From Corticium candelabrum (taxonomy: Eukaryota > Porifera > Homoscleromorpha > Homosclerophorida > Plakinidae): DNA of 64,000 nucleotides. The notes under the pieces were generated by a model, which ran no database searches, was not told where the DNA came from, and was given only the letters and a program-made list of their open reading frames with translations. The DNA lies in the NCBI RefSeq assembly GCF_963422355.1, contig NC_085095.1, forward strand, positions 773,957 to 837,956. Direction: 5' to 3'. Both the position numbers and the translations under genes were made by a program. Of this stretch, positions 46,410 through 63,589 are shown piece after piece (position 1 is the stretch's first letter; each line of letters opens with the position of its first letter).

Positions 46410-47638
46410 ATGACATCTGAGTTTGTTAATTAGGCTCTTGAGCATCTTTAGTTCTTCTTCCCAATACTGTCGTTTGAGACAAAAGTCGACAAACATGAAA
46501 AGGAAGCGAGTATTGAGAGAACACCAGCCAGAAAAAGTTAAGTTGTAAGAAGCATATGCATCATACACCCACCCTAGGAAATAGTGCAATAAACTCATAT
46601 CACTGTCATACCCACAATATGCATGACAATCAGTTATGAAACTCCTGCAGGCCAGCCTATGGCTCCTATGATTGCACTCGTAAATGACAAAACACCAAAT
46701 GCATTTACTGCCTCTTTCTCTCCCACCAGCTCTTGTGGAATTACAGACATAAGTGAGATAAAAGAGTCACTACATCCTATCAAGATAGAAAATCCAACAA
46801 GGTGAGAATACTCGGTCATGTATGGAAATGTGAGGTTGGCAACACCACCAACAAACATGACCAACTGTAGCACAAAGTATCTTGTTCTGCATGCGATCTT
46901 GCACAATGCCACCAATAATGCTAAACATGGCAGCACTAATTGCAATATAAGTGAGTAGTAGACACGCATCCGTTGGGTCAACTCCCATTTAGCATTAGGC
47001 ACGTCAAGCCTGACAACAGAGAAATGTACATTAGGTACTGAAACTAACTGTACATTCCTTGCCACTTACCAAATGAAAAAGAACTAGATAAAATTGAAAA
47101 AATGCAGTGCTAGTAACCACACCTACACAGCAAATCAAATATGCTGCTGTGAATTGCAGGACTGAACAATGACTTCCTTGAGCAATGGTTGCTTACAATT
47201 GCCTGATTGTCGAGGTCTTGGTCGGTATAGAGCACCCGTAATGACTGACAAACTAATCATTCCGCCCAAAAATAGACATTATATTCTCCAGTTGTATGAT
47301 TCACAAATCGAACTTGAGGCTGTTATGAAAACTAGATTTCCTATTCATGCACCTGATTGAGCAAACAACACAGCAAATGCTCTTCTTTTGTCAAAGTAAG
47401 AAGGTAGAATGCCCACACTTGGTGTAAATATTATGGAGCCTCCAAGACCACTTATGACACCGTAAGTAAGTGTGGCCTGCCATATCTTCGCTGTGCAAGC
47501 GGTTAAGAGCATGCCTGCTGTAAAGGCAACAGCACCAGTGATAATGACTGGTCGCACACTCATCCATGCAGTCATAGCAGCTGACATTGGCCCAAGAGAA
47601 AAAGTGAAAAGAGCTGTACAACACAGAGATAACAAAAC
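46410..47638 (-). pseudogene. MCT-D: decayed SLC16-like gene
   Basis: Reverse-strand copy closely related to MCT-E. Recognisable blocks are exon 2 (about 47081-47638), exon 3 (about 46643-47009) and exon 4 (about 46410-46573). The YFDKRRAFAVLFAQSGA stretch is cut by a stop where paralogues have Trp (SGSWIGN); further stops and shifts follow in the rest of exon 2. The exon 3 donor GGAG|GT has become GGAG|TT. The WIGN start of exon 2 is lost, no exon 1 is visible upstream, and the C-terminal SMESSV ending is gone. It is an unprocessed duplicate, since intron positions are kept. Confidence 0.9.
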
Positions 47639-47699
47639 CTATGATATAGCATCTCACTATCTAGGCTGTATTGTATATGCAGTCATAGGTAAGAAATGA

Positions 47700-48803
47700 C
47701 AGTCGAGAAAGTCATGAACGCAGCACAAGTTCATGAAGATCATGAGTTCTACAAAGAGACCATGATGATGCAAGTGTAATTACTCCAGTAAAACTATTAA
47801 ACCTATGCGACAGAACCGGGGGGGGGGGGGGGCATGGGGCACACCCCACAAATTCTTGATGGTATTATCGATGTCACATAGAAACTGATAACACTGACAT
47901 GACAAACTGAACTAACACTACAGTGTTAATGTTGGTTTCCTGTCTTTTTGCTGTGTAGCATGCATATACTTATATAATTAACTAGCTCACCACCCAGTTC
48001 TCTTATATCTAATAATACATTTAGCCTTGTTGTGCAAAGCCATGCCCTCTTAGGAAAACGTGTGCCTCTCAATCAAATCTAGGTTCCTACTTCACTGTAT
48101 TAATTGTAATATAAACAGTCCACCTAAACTGATCTGGGATACCCATACTGATACTGCAACCTCACTAGACATTGGATATAACGACTTCAGATTTACCAAT
48201 ACTTCACATATATGATAACGGCTTGTTTTCTTTGCCCGGTGGTTGGCTAGGGTTTTTATATTGGTTTTATCTCAGATGTAGCGACATTGCTAGACTTGAG
48301 CCAGTCACTCCACCCTTGTCATTCCCCAGATTGTCAATCCTCGCCTCAGAGGGTGCACAGGAGTATGGGTGCAAGGCTAGGACCGCACATCCGTGTAGGC
48401 CGGGGGCCCCCGCTGGTGAAAGGTGTATACGGTTTATACACATTTCACCAAACAACCGGGGAAGTTAAGTAGCCTACCTCCGGATAATCTAAACGTTTCT
48501 GTACGGCGATACAGCCTAGATATAGTTTTTATGCAACAGTGGATGTCCGAGCACATAGTTGTAATTACGATATTGGCATCCCCACTGGATCGCGACCAGT
48601 TGTGGCATAAACGTCGCGACCATTCTGTTCCAAGTTAGAAAAGTCAGTAGGTGATTCAACATGCCTAAATATCATATCTAACGTTTAATAATTATACTTA
48701 ATACACGACATGTTTAACATAAGCTAGGATACACACTGAGCGACACGTCGCAAATACAATCACTGCGGTTTCCACTCTTACAACGTTCCGCAGCAACCTC
48801 ATA
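47700..48803. other. Intergenic, minor repeats only
   Basis: A G homopolymer of 14 bases near 47819-47832, and a small perfect-stem hairpin (TGGTGAAA-GTGTATA against its complement, about 48414-48446). No coding exon recognised. Confidence 0.55.
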
Positions 48804-49314
48804 CTGTATTGGACAAAAGTATTTGCTGGGCAAGAAATTTCAAGGGTTTTTCAGAATGTTTGTGTTTTAACCTAAGGGCGTTGGTCAGTAGTGACCTGAC
48901 GAATAATTAGAACCAACATCTGAGAATAGAATGATATGAAACACTTCAAAATATCCCTCTGCAGGTGATAGGATTCAATACAGTTTTTCGAAACCGGTTC
49001 AGAGAATGCCATTTATGATAACTATAGTGACTGAAATTGGACATTTTGACCCACAATAGTGCTAATTGGTACAGAATTGAGTCTAAATCAATTGGTTGTT
49101 GCAATTTAACATTATCATTACAACCTAGTTAAAAGCCAATTAAGTTTACATTACAACTTATCAAAGCATATTCAATGCAAACAATACTCCAACCTTTGAA
49201 AACAAACTAACTTATCAATTTATGCTCATATCAGCAATTATTTCCATTCTGTAGGCCAGAATATGATAAAAAATCAACAAAAAACTACCCGGCAAATACT
49301 TTTGTCCACCACTG
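48804..49314. mobile_element. Tc1/mariner-like MITE
   Basis: Inverted ends CTGTATTGGACAAAAGTATT (48804) and the complement of CAGTGGTGGACAAAAGTATT (to 49314) match the classic Tc1-type terminus, extended by TGCYGGG. TA target duplications sit at 48802-48803 and 49315-49316. The 511-base interior is AT-rich without a transposase. Confidence 0.88.
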
Positions 49315-49316
49315 TA

Positions 49317-50290
49317 TATATAATTTTTATTATATTGCGTCTGACTCTTGGCTTTCTTTAGTCTCCCAGTGCTAATAATGACGTTATAGCCACTCTTGGT
49401 CCCTAAATACTACGTAGCAGTACTTCTTAACTACATTTTAGTCCACACAGGTGAGAAAATAATCTTTTAAACTCGTTTGCAGAGATTAGTGTATGACCAA
49501 ATAAGTTTTCATGAGTCTAAGTATTTCTGGATAAGTCTGAAAAAGTACATATATCTTTCGCAGTCTAAGGATATATGAATATATCATTGACACATAGGAA
49601 AACGGTTGTTCCAAAGATGGGTGATCTGCACACTGTTGCACGTTCTTGTTCTAGATGGAGTCTTGGTATATGCAGCATTAAAGTCTTGACATGACCACAA
49701 TGAGGATTGTAATTACCATCGAGGCTCTATGGATGTAGTTGTTTGATGAATTTCTTTTGTAGTACCCACATACGTTAATGATTGATTCCCAACATAATAG
49801 TATGGATATCTCATTATCAAGATGGAAACCCAGCCCTGCATGCAGTAGCCTCAAACTCCTAGACCACTCCGCTCTCTGGTCCGCTCTCTGGTCCGCTCTC
49901 TGGTCTGGAAGTTCGAGGCTATGCATTCAGTGGCAGCAATAGGGTGACCTGTTTGTCTCCAGTGGTGGAAATTCCACTAAGTGGACACACAGGTACTTAA
50001 TACCTGAGGTTAATGTGTCAGCATTAGAGAAGTTAATGAGATAGCGGATTGGATACCAGTATCACTCGATATCAACGGACCTATAGATTATTAGTTATTA
50101 AATACTAAGTAAAATAGCCTGATCAGTGCAACACTGATTCGCACATCCAACAGAAATTACACAGCTAGCTAGTGTGTTACGCAAAATATCTTGTCTCATC
50201 AAAGTCTTATGAGAAGAAGTCAGTGAACAATAGAAATTTGGCTGAACAAAAATCAAGTCATCCAAAGCAAAAAAATAAACACTAATCTAC
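49317..50290. other. Intergenic, short tandem repeat
   Basis: A 12-base unit (CTCTGGTCCGCT) is repeated about three times at 49868-49905. No coding exon recognised; this is the 3' flank of MCT-E. Confidence 0.55.
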
Positions 50291-51699
50291 TCATACAGAT
50301 GATTCCATACTTGTAATGACATCCTGAGTTTGTTGAGGCTCTTGGGTATCTTTGTTTTCTTCTTCTTCTTCTTCTTTTACAGACCGTCGTTTGAGATAAA
50401 AGTCGACAAACATGGAGAGGGAAGCGAGTATTGACAGAACACCAGACAAAACAAAAATTAAATTATAAGAACCGTATGCATCATACGCCCACCCTAGGAA
50501 ATAGTACAATAAACTCACTGTCTCATACAACATGCACGACAATGCAGCACAAACCTCCTGCAGGCCCGCCTAGGGCTCCTGTGATTGCACTCGTAAATGA
50601 CAAAACACCAAATGCGTTTACTGCTTCTTTCACTCCCACCAGCTCTTGTGGAATTACAGACATAAGTGAGATAAAAGAGTCACTAAATCCTGTCAAGATA
50701 GCAAATCCAACAAGGTGAGAATACTCGGTCATGTAGGGGAACATAACGTTGGTGACACCACCGACAAACATGACCAACTGTAGCACAAGTATCTTGTTCT
50801 GCATGCGATCTTGCACAATGCCACCAATGATGCTAAACACGGCAGCACTAATTGCAATATAAGTGAGCAGTAGAGATGCTTCTGTTGGGTCAACTCGCAT
50901 CTTGCATTCGGCATGTCGAGCCTGAAACAAAATGTAATTGCTGAAACTACCAACTGTGAATTCCTTCAATTACGACTTACCAAATGAAAAAGAACGAAAT
51001 AGAACTGAAAAAAGTGCAATGATATCGACCACACCCACACGGCAAATCGAATATGTCGCTGTGAATTGCAGGACTGTACAATGACTTCCTTAATCGATGG
51101 TTGCTTATGATTGCCTGCCTGTGGAGGTCTTGGTCGGTAAAGAACACCCATAATAATTGCTAAAGTACTCATTCCACCCAAAAACAGACATTGTACTCTC
51201 CAGTTGTATGATTGACGAATTGAAGTTGAGGCTGTTACAAGAACTATATTTCCTATCCATGAACCTGATTGAGCAAAGCACACAGCAAAAGCTTTTCTCT
51301 TGTCAAAGTAAGCAGGTAGAATGCCCACGACTGGTGTATAAACCATAGATGCTCCAAGACCACCCATTACACCGTAAGTAAGTGTGGCCTGCCATATCTC
51401 ATTTGTAGCTGCTGTTAAGAGCATGCCTGTTGTAAAGATAATTGCACCAGTGATAATGACTGGTCGCACACCCATCCGTGCAGCCATAGCAGCTGACATT
51501 GGCCCAAGAAGAAAAGTGAAAAGAGTAGCTTGATTGCCAATCCATGCTATACAAAACAGAACAAACTATGACATACAGCATTTTCACTATGCTGTGAGCT
51601 ATCATTGAATAGAAATGGCAGTTAAGCAATTTTTTATACATACGAACACAATTTTATTGACAATATAAGTTGTTGTAAATGCACACCCGTCCTGTCCTG

Positions 51700-51780
<81 letters not shown>

Positions 51781-53007
51781 TAGGTGTGTATATAGTGTCT
51801 AATAACCTACACCTATGATTTCAATTGAAATAACTTTTGTTCTTATTCAAACCCCCTCTCCTCCCTCTTCCTCCAAACGAAAGATGCATCTGGTTGTGAT
51901 ATTCACTGCCTCTATATTTTGCTACTATTGCAATACGAGTCTCTCCACAATTTAATTTTTTGTGCTTCTTTCACAACACCCTCCTTCTTCATGCCTTTTC
52001 CTCACTCTACAGATTAATAGATGTAATGTGTGATAACAATCTGATGAATGGTGGATTGATGCCTTAATTAATTGTTGGCCTTGTATAGTGTCACACAGAA
52101 AGGCTCTCTTCAACTCCAAAGAGGTGTGGTGATATGCATGCAGGTAGGAATGATTTACACTTACTTGACACTCTCCAAAGAGGTGAGAACAATAACAAAC
52201 TATTAATTAATTATATAATTACAAAACACTGGAGCATTGAGCAACCTGTAGTTGTATATGTTTGCATGTTGTAAACGTACTTGTAGCATACAGTCTGCCG
52301 CTTCAATTCAATTCTGGTCTAGAAAACAAATACACCTTCATCTCCCTCCCCAAACGAAACTGATTTCTTTGAAATTGTAGATGTAAATTAATTAGTTATG
52401 AAACATGTACAATTAATTAATTATGAAACATGTACAATTAATTAATTAATTATTACGAAACATGTACAATTAATTAATTAATTATGAAACATGTACAATT
52501 AATTACTCCCTAGTTCATTGTATGCAAATATGAGAAGCCCTTCAGGTTACAAGATTTCGTCTCCGTTTTCCTACTCGGATCCACATTCTTACCTGTTTGA
52601 CCTCCAATAGAACTAGAGTTCGTCGTCGAGCAGCTGTCTGTCCCATTAGAACCGCCGTAAAACTCCAGTAATCCGATATACAAGACACCGAACGACGCCA
52701 GGATTCCAATTAACGTGAAAGTGGTCACAAAACAGGCCACACACACGACCCAAGACCAACCCTTGTCCACGGCTTTCGTCGGTAGCATAAGCACTTTTAT
52801 AGAGCTACGTCTCCTCCTATACGGCACATTCTGTCTCCGATCAGTAACCGTAGCGCCCCTGCTGGTGTGTGGCGAATCGCCGTCTGCGTAATTGTGACTG
52901 ACCGTTAAGTCGTTATCAGGCTTATCCTTAACGCCGCCGCGACGATTTTGCCCACTAGAACAGTCGGTAGGCAACTGTAGCGACACACGCGTCGATTCAA
53001 CTGCCAT
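50291..53007 (-). CDS. MCT-E: complete SLC16-like transporter
   Basis: Reverse exons 52593-53007, 50981-51546, 50555-50921 and 50291-50493 (phases 1, 0, 1) encode 516 residues, start MAVESTRVSL. An N-terminal cytoplasmic region precedes RRRRSSIKVLMLPTKAVDKG and GWSWVVCVAC (TM1 signature). Exon 2 has MGVRPVIITG and YFDKRKAFAVCFAQSGSWIG; exon 3 has ARHAECKMRVDPTE and CVIPQ-type SVIPQELVG; exon 4 has GWAYDAYGSYN, an acidic EEEEEE-like stretch and the SMESSV end shared with MCT-A. Intron 1 contains a CA tract (51705-51779) and a tandem repeat (52384-52506). It is the likely source or sister of pseudogene D. Confidence 0.93.
51705..51779. repeat. CA microsatellite in MCT-E intron 1
   Basis: Pure CA run of about 75 bases. 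Confidence 0.95.
52384..52506. repeat. Tandem repeat of about 28-34 bases
   Basis: About four units of GAAACATGTACAATTAATTA separated by variable AATT runs, each carrying the palindrome ACATGT. It lies about 90 bases downstream of MCT-E exon 1 in intron 1. Confidence 0.85.
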
Positions 53008-54192
53008 CAACTGCGCGTGGAGTGGAGTGGAGTGGTGTGCGCTAGTACGCTCTAGTACAAGATCTGCCTGGAATGCGAGGCTAGTATTAGCGAGGCCCGT
53101 TCAGAACGATTCTTACATGCAATTGCACAACTCCTCTAATATAAAATTTCTCCACTTCTGACGTATTTAATGTATGAGCGATTGTTTGCACTTTTCATGC
53201 AGCTATAGACTGCTCTTGCACAGTCCCTCATAGTTAATTAATTAACTAACGCGCGCGAAAGGAGCGGAGCGGGCTAGAGGTGTGCAAGAGACCAGATAGT
53301 GTGCGTACCAGGAGCATATAAAGAGAGAAGATGGAGCGTCCGTCTACGCATGGGTGGGGCGATATCGTTGTGATGGTAAGAGGCGGTCGCTCCATCTTCT
53401 CTCTTTCTAGGCTCCAGGTGTACACCGTACAGTCAGCAGTGTACATGCAGCTAGAATCCAGGAATGACAAAAGCGCAGCGAGACTGGTCACGAGTCTAGC
53501 AGCTGCCAGCCGCAGGGCTTTGTTGTATCCTAGCTCAATCCTGTCTTTGTACAGTACGGATCCTTCTCTCGAAATTCTCTGGTGCACTCTAGTCTACACA
53601 TCGAAACAGTTTGAATAAACTGCTAGTTGACAGTCTACGTTACTATTATTAAACGGCCTCTTGACCTTTTCTGCGTGTCATGTTGACACTGACACCTAGC
53701 TGCTCTCATTACAGGTATCATGTCAAAGCAAACCACTCCTTCGTTCTGCGCATGCTCTGAGATACAACCAGCATTCCTCAGAGTCATGCAAACACTTGGT
53801 AAAAATCAAGTATGTAGCAAGAAGTATTAGTATTAAAGTTCAAATGAATAACTTTTAAATTTAAATTTAATCTTAATTTTTAAAACACGCCCATCCAAAA
53901 ATTGATAACAACCATAATTTTTTCTCTTGTAGCTTCTAGTACTCTGTCTAGTAACCATAACATATCCTCCTTTGTTTAGGCAATTTATCTGCGCTATTTC
54001 AGCAACAGATGATTTGAAATTGAAATACAAATTTCATTATTGTCATGTCACTGTGTAACAAATCAGCATAAACCGTTCATCTCTTTAGAGCCATCACTTC
54101 AGCAGTACATGTGAACCTGCTACGCAAGCACCGCTCGCTAATAAGCTAATTAACCCAAAACAATTCAAGTCTCATTCATCTAGACGTCAGAA
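53008..54192. other. MCT-E 5' flank with hairpin
   Basis: An inverted repeat at about 53310-53340 and 53386-53417 (AAGAGAGAAGATGGAGCG against its complement) resembles the AGCATAGAAAGAGAGAAGAT stretch in MCT-A intron 3 (2157), hinting at another small dispersed family. No coding exon recognised. Confidence 0.6.
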
Positions 54193-54510
54193 TCAGCTCT
54201 TCTCGTATCCACTGTTTTTGCTTGACTGGTAGAATTTAAAGGCGAAGAAAATGATTAGAATAACACCAACAGCAAGAATCATTCCACCGAAAAACGAGGC
54301 TGTATCAAATCTACGACCACAGCTTGGAGGCGCTGCCGTCGTTACGTTGGAAGATGACGCTGAGGGATTAGCTTCACCTAGAAGAGACAGGAAGGGCCCT
54401 ATCAAGAACAAAACTATCAAGATTGCAAGAATGAGGCACTTACTATAAGCTGTTAAACAAACGACAATAAAGAAGAGAGAAGAAAAGCACACTAGAACGA
54501 ACCCCTTCAT
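54193..54510 (-). CDS. CD164: CD164-like sialomucin (small type I membrane protein)
   Basis: Exons 54444-54510 and 54193-54377 (phase 1, 66-base intron GTAAGT...TTCTAG) give 83 residues: signal peptide MKGFVLVCFSSLFFIVVCLT, a very short Ser/Thr-rich ectodomain (EANPSASSSNVTTAAP), then FDTASFFGGMILAVGVILII, KFYQSSKNSGYEKS. The segment FDxASFxGG + membrane helix + KFxxS is the hallmark of CD164/endolyn and relatives, which sit in lysosome/plasma membrane. The frame is also open straight through the intron (105 residues), which would add a hydrophobic stretch. The ectodomain is much shorter than in vertebrates. Confidence 0.85.
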   Translation of the reverse strand: MKGFVLVCFSSLFFIVVCLTAYSKCLILAILIVLFLIGPFLSLLGEANPSASSSNVTTAAPPSCGRRFDTASFFGGMILAVGVILIIFFAFKFYQSSKNSGYEKS

Positions 54511-54533
54511 GACGAAACGTTGTCGATTTGCGC
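54511..54533. promoter_or_regulatory. CD164-PTCD1 bidirectional promoter with NRF1-like site
   Basis: Divergent start codons are 23 bases apart. TGCGCATGCGTG (54529-54540), overlapping the PTCD1 ATG, differs by one base from the NRF1 consensus YGCGCAYGCGCR. NRF1 is known to drive many nuclear genes for mitochondrial proteins, and PTCD1 is one. Use of the site is inferred. Confidence 0.5.
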
Positions 54534-57500
54534 ATGCGTGTGGGTCTATGCGTCATGCTTGCTTGCTGCGACGTTGTGTATCGCCGGGTAGTTAGCTTGT
54601 CTCGCGTTGTGACGTCAGCAGAGACCGTTCGTTGTATATCATCAACCACAACAGGCTTTCGTGGCGTTGACGGCAAGTCACGTGACCAGACACGTGATGC
54701 GAGGAAGAAGATATCGAAAGGAACACAGAATGGTTTCTTTCAACCAAAAAACTTGAAATATTTTGTGAAAGAAGTTGCAAACTTAGCAAAAGTGAACAGG
54801 GTACTGACTGAAAAAGTGACATTGAAGACATTAAAAATTAATGAAAATAAACATTTATAAATAAATATTTTGTAAAGTCATTGTTTTATAAATAAATATT
54901 AAGATTTTACATTGTCAATAATATAATTATTGTTATTCGTTGTTGAAGATTGATGATGCCATCGGTCTGTTGGACGAAATGAAGAGAAGACATCTTTCTC
55001 CGAATGCTGTTGTTTACAACAGTTTGATATCTGAGCTAGGAAGACAAGGAGATGTAACAAGGAGTTTCAAATTGTTTAACAGGGTGAATCAGACACTCAA
55101 TACAGCGTGTCCTGTCTCTAGCTAATAGGACGATTCTGTGTTGAAACGTGGATTGTTGTTGATTGGTTGTTGTCAATTGGTTGTCTCTCTATCCCCAGCA
55201 GTTTGCTGTTTGTTTCAATTTCTGAATTACAATAATTAATTAATGTCTAAGACTTCCTCGGTAATGAATCAAGTGAGAACAAGTTTAGAGAGACATGGTG
55301 ATTGCATAGCTATTTGATTGTTGATAGTATGGATGTTGATGGATTTATTGTGTTGCATGGGTAGATTAGTTTGGAGATGACGCTTGTTGTCACCTACATT
55401 AGAGTCAGTAATGGTGTACATTGTATTTATTGTTTAATTATGTTGATTTGAATAGTTAATGGTGTACATTGTAATTGTTTTTAAGGTTATAGGAAAGGTA
55501 ATTGGTTATTTGTCTCTATGTTTATCTGTTTGTTGACTAGTTTGGCTGGCTGGTTGGCTGGATGTCTGTATGCTTGGTGGCTTGTCTGTCTATCTTTTGT
55601 CTGTCCGTCTGTCTGTCTGTCTCTCTGTCTCTGTATGTCTCCTTCCATCTGTCTGTCTGTTTGGTGGCTTGTCTGTCTATCTGTTTGTCTGTCCGTCCAT
55701 CTGTCTGTCTCTCTGTCTCTGTATGTCTCCCTCCATCTGTCTGTCTGTTTGGTGGCTCGTCTGTCTATCTGTTTGTCTGTCCGTCTGTCTCTCTATCTCT
55801 GTATGTCTCCGTCCATCTGTCTGTCTGTTTGTTTGTCTGTCTGTCTGTCAAATACGTATATGTTTATAAATGAGACCTATTACAATTTGAAAGCATTAAA
55901 ACTAAACAAACTTTCTTGATAGAGCCTACAGGACCAATGCCAAACCAACTGTCTTTCTGTCTGTTTATCTGTTTCTTTGTCTGTCTGTCTGTCTGTTTAT
56001 CTGTTTCTTTGTCTGTCTATCTACTGTATCTGCTTGTCTGTCTGTCAGTAGATACATACAGTATATTTCAAATGTATGGCTATAACATTAAACTATTGGC
56101 CATCAATGCAAACACTACTTGCAATCTTATACAACATTGGTAAAACAGTAGAAGCAGTGAAACATTTGCTTGTTCACGTTTCTGTGTTTTTATTTGTCTG
56201 TGTAACTACTTACATGGCTGTCTGCCCACTGTCTGTTTGCTCACTCGTTTTGTCTCTACGTACCCATTAAACTTATTTATGTGCATACCGGTTTCCTGCC
56301 TCTTTACTAGACTTTTGGAGTTTACTAAACTCATCCATGTTCTTGTTTAATTGGTAGATGAAGAAGTATGGTCTTGTTCCAACTGACAGAACGTACTCGG
56401 GTTTGTTCACTGCGTGTGCTCGAGCAGCACCTCAAGGCAAACAACAGTTAGACAAACTACTCAACGAAATATTTGTGAAAGGAATTTCGTTAAGTCTTGT
56501 AGCATGCAACACAGCAATTCAAGCACTGTCCAATCACAAGAACATACCAGAAGCCTTGGCAATGCTTGACAAAATGGAGGAACAGTATGGAGCGCCTCCT
56601 GATGCACGATCGTTTACATACGCACTACAGGCTTGTGCTCAAGATCGAGACGATGGAGCAAGTCTTGCTCAAGTCGTTTGGAATGATATGGAGTCGAGAG
56701 GAGTTAAACCAGACTTGTTTGTTTACAATAAGTTTCTAACAGCAGTCAGTGATGCTCCTAGTGTCAACTACTCTGATATGAGTACATGGATTGCGTTACC
56801 GTTGTTTAGAAACGTGGAGTCGTTAGTAAAACATATGAGAAGTAATGGAGTGAGGCCAGACATTCGAACGTTTCAGACTCTTTCAGGCTTGATCACTGGT
56901 GATAGGAAGGCACAAATTGAGCTCCAGTCTGTTATGAGGGATTGTAACGTAGAGCCGGATGTCACATTTATGAACGCTGTTGTACGTCAGCACGCCGAAG
57001 CTGAGAATCTTGACACAGCATATGTAAACCAAATTGCTACTCGTGTTTATATCGAAAAATTATTAATTGGCTGTTGTTGGGTAGTCTGTCGTTAACAGAA
57101 TGAAAGAAGATGGCCTGAGCCCTGATATTGCCACTTGTCAAGCATTGGCTTATGGTTGTCGAAATGAACAAGATGTTGTGTTTCTATTGGAGAGTGCAGC
57201 TGTATGTTGGCAATAGAGTTTAGTTTCTCTATGGGATGTTGATCACCTTCTTGTCTATGGCAGGTTTGGGGCATCTCTCCTGTAGATCCTATTTTCAGCA
57301 CGCTCTTGAGTTTGGGAGGAAGACGTCATGAGTACAAGTATCTGATCGTATTGTTGAAAGTTAGTCCACTCACTATCAATAAATAAATAAATAAATAGGT
57401 AAGTAAATAAATAAATAAATAAATAAATAAATACAAATAAGTAAATAAATAAATAAGTAAATAAATAAATATATAAAAATAAATAAGTAAATAAATAAAT

Positions 57501-58412
57501 AAGTAAATATATAAATAAATAAGTAAATAAATAAGTAAATAAATAAATAAATAAGTAAATAAATAATAAATAAGTAAATAAATAAGTAAATAAATTAGTA
57601 AATAAATAAATAAATTAGTAAATAAATAAAAATAAATAAGTAAATAAAAAAATAAAAAAATAAAAAATAAAAAAATGAATAAATAAATAAATAAATTTAT
57701 TACTGTCAGATTGTACTTACTGTACACTACAACTGCCTGCTCAAAGCTGTTGTCAAATCCAGATTAATTAGATTAATAATTATTCAAAATGTAGCATGCA
57801 CTAGTTAATTAATTAATTAATTATAGATACCAAAATTAACGTGTCATCGTTCCTTCCTTGTTTACAGTAGATTGCAAATGAATACTGAAAATGAATACAA
57901 GTGCAATATAGTAAGATTAGTCACACTCAATTGTTTGAAATTTAGTTATTGAAATTAGAGTGTCTAAGTACCTCACATGTTTAACAAAACCAGTTTGTCA
58001 TTGAATTACTTGGGACACGAACTTACTTTGAATACCACAGCCGTGTTACGTCCACCATTGTTCATCCACACTACCAATTTAAATCTAAAGTCTCTTGTAA
58101 TAATTTTACTTGTATTTCTGCCCGGACACAGTCAGTCTTCTTTAGCAATTCTTTTGTGTTGTTCAGCTACTTGATCGTTGCAAGGTCCCTCCAACTGAAA
58201 ATATAGTAAACATTCTCGACAAAGCTGCAGCTGAGAGACCATGGGAGGAGAAATTGAAGGCAAGTTTACAACATTTTGTACCATTCTGCAATGATTGTTT
58301 GTTTCATGTTTATGATTAGGCGAGAAAAAAATTTAATTTTTTGCAATTCAAGCAAGGATTTAAAGGATTTTTACGAATTTGGAAGCAACGTAATGGCTTA
58401 GTGATTGATTGA
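54534..58412 (+). CDS. PTCD1: PTCD1-like mitochondrial pentatricopeptide protein
   Basis: Seven exons, all phase 0: 54534-54800, 54949-55083, 56358-57023, 57085-57201, 57264-57359, 58167-58259 and 58320-58412; 488 residues (human PTCD1 700). PTCD1 is a mitochondrial matrix RNA-binding protein involved in tRNA and 16S rRNA handling. The N-terminus is Arg-rich without acids at first (MRVGLCVMLACCDVVYRRVV), as in a targeting peptide. PPR motifs follow: AIGLLDEMKRRHLSPNAVVY, then MKKYGLVPTDRTYSGLFTAC, EALAMLDKMEEQYGAPPDAR, VVWNDMESRGVKPDLFVYNK and MRSNGVRPDIRTFQTL. The C-terminal exon (FLQFKQGFKGFLRIWK) is short. Intron 6 begins AAG|GCAAGT, a GC-AG type. An upstream in-frame TTG extends the frame by two codons. 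Introns 2 and 5 are full of simple repeats. Confidence 0.9.
55520..56050. repeat. TCTG-rich microsatellite in PTCD1 intron 2
   Basis: Degenerate TCTG/TCTC/TTTG repeats in two blocks (about 55540-55850 and 55950-56050) with internal near-duplicates of GTTTGGTGGCTTGTCTGTC. Open frames here are repeat artefacts. Confidence 0.85.
57379..57695. repeat. AAAT tetranucleotide array in PTCD1 intron 5
   Basis: About 315 bases of AAAT with GTAA interruptions. Confidence 0.92.
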
Positions 58413-59080
58413 GTTATTGTTGATATACAGTATAATACCGGGTATGTAGCTCATTGTGTACATCAGCAGGTAGACTTCTGATTATGTTAATGGTGGTGGT
58501 GGTGGTGGTGGTGTGTGTGTGTGTGTGTGTGTGTGTGGTGGGTGGGTGGTGGGTGGGTGCGTGCGTTCGTGCTTGCGTGCGTGTGTGTGTGTGGTGATAA
58601 TGACTCGTATTGATCAATATTTACAGTTTTATTTGACAAATGCACTCTTGGTGCCATGGACCCTGGTATAAGTGGTGTGATTAAAACTAGATCTCAATAT
58701 TTTTATTGAAATTAAGAAATTAAAAAATTAATAATTTTAATATTAAATTTTAACAAAATGAAAAAAATTAAAATTTTTTTAGTCAGACCATCATGTGTAT
58801 TATATGCACAACTTAATCTTCAGATTTCACTCGTAGTGAATGGAGATACATTGATTAGATGTACTAGCTGTACACACTAGATGCTGATACAAAAATCGAC
58901 AAACACCTGAATTCTTGCAAATTAACAAAATACATCCATACAAACAGGAGCCTATGTACTACTACAGACTGTCAGTAGTAATATAAAAATGTCAGCAGAC
59001 TACAAGGTATTCCATGCATAGTTCAGCGGGTAGGATCTACATGTTTGTCAGCATTTGAAATTATGTACAGACGCTTCCTT
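58413..59080. other. Spacer between convergent PTCD1 and the oxidoreductase
   Basis: A GGT and GT-rich simple repeat at about 58490-58592; AT-rich sequence follows. No exon recognised. Confidence 0.6.
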
Positions 59081-63562
<4,482 letters not shown>

Positions 63563-63589
63563 GGCCTCGAAATCCAGAAAGGAGCGCAT

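Noticed and set aside
57326-57727. Leu/Ile/Tyr-rich reverse frame
   Set aside because: Translation of the AAAT array inside a PTCD1 intron.
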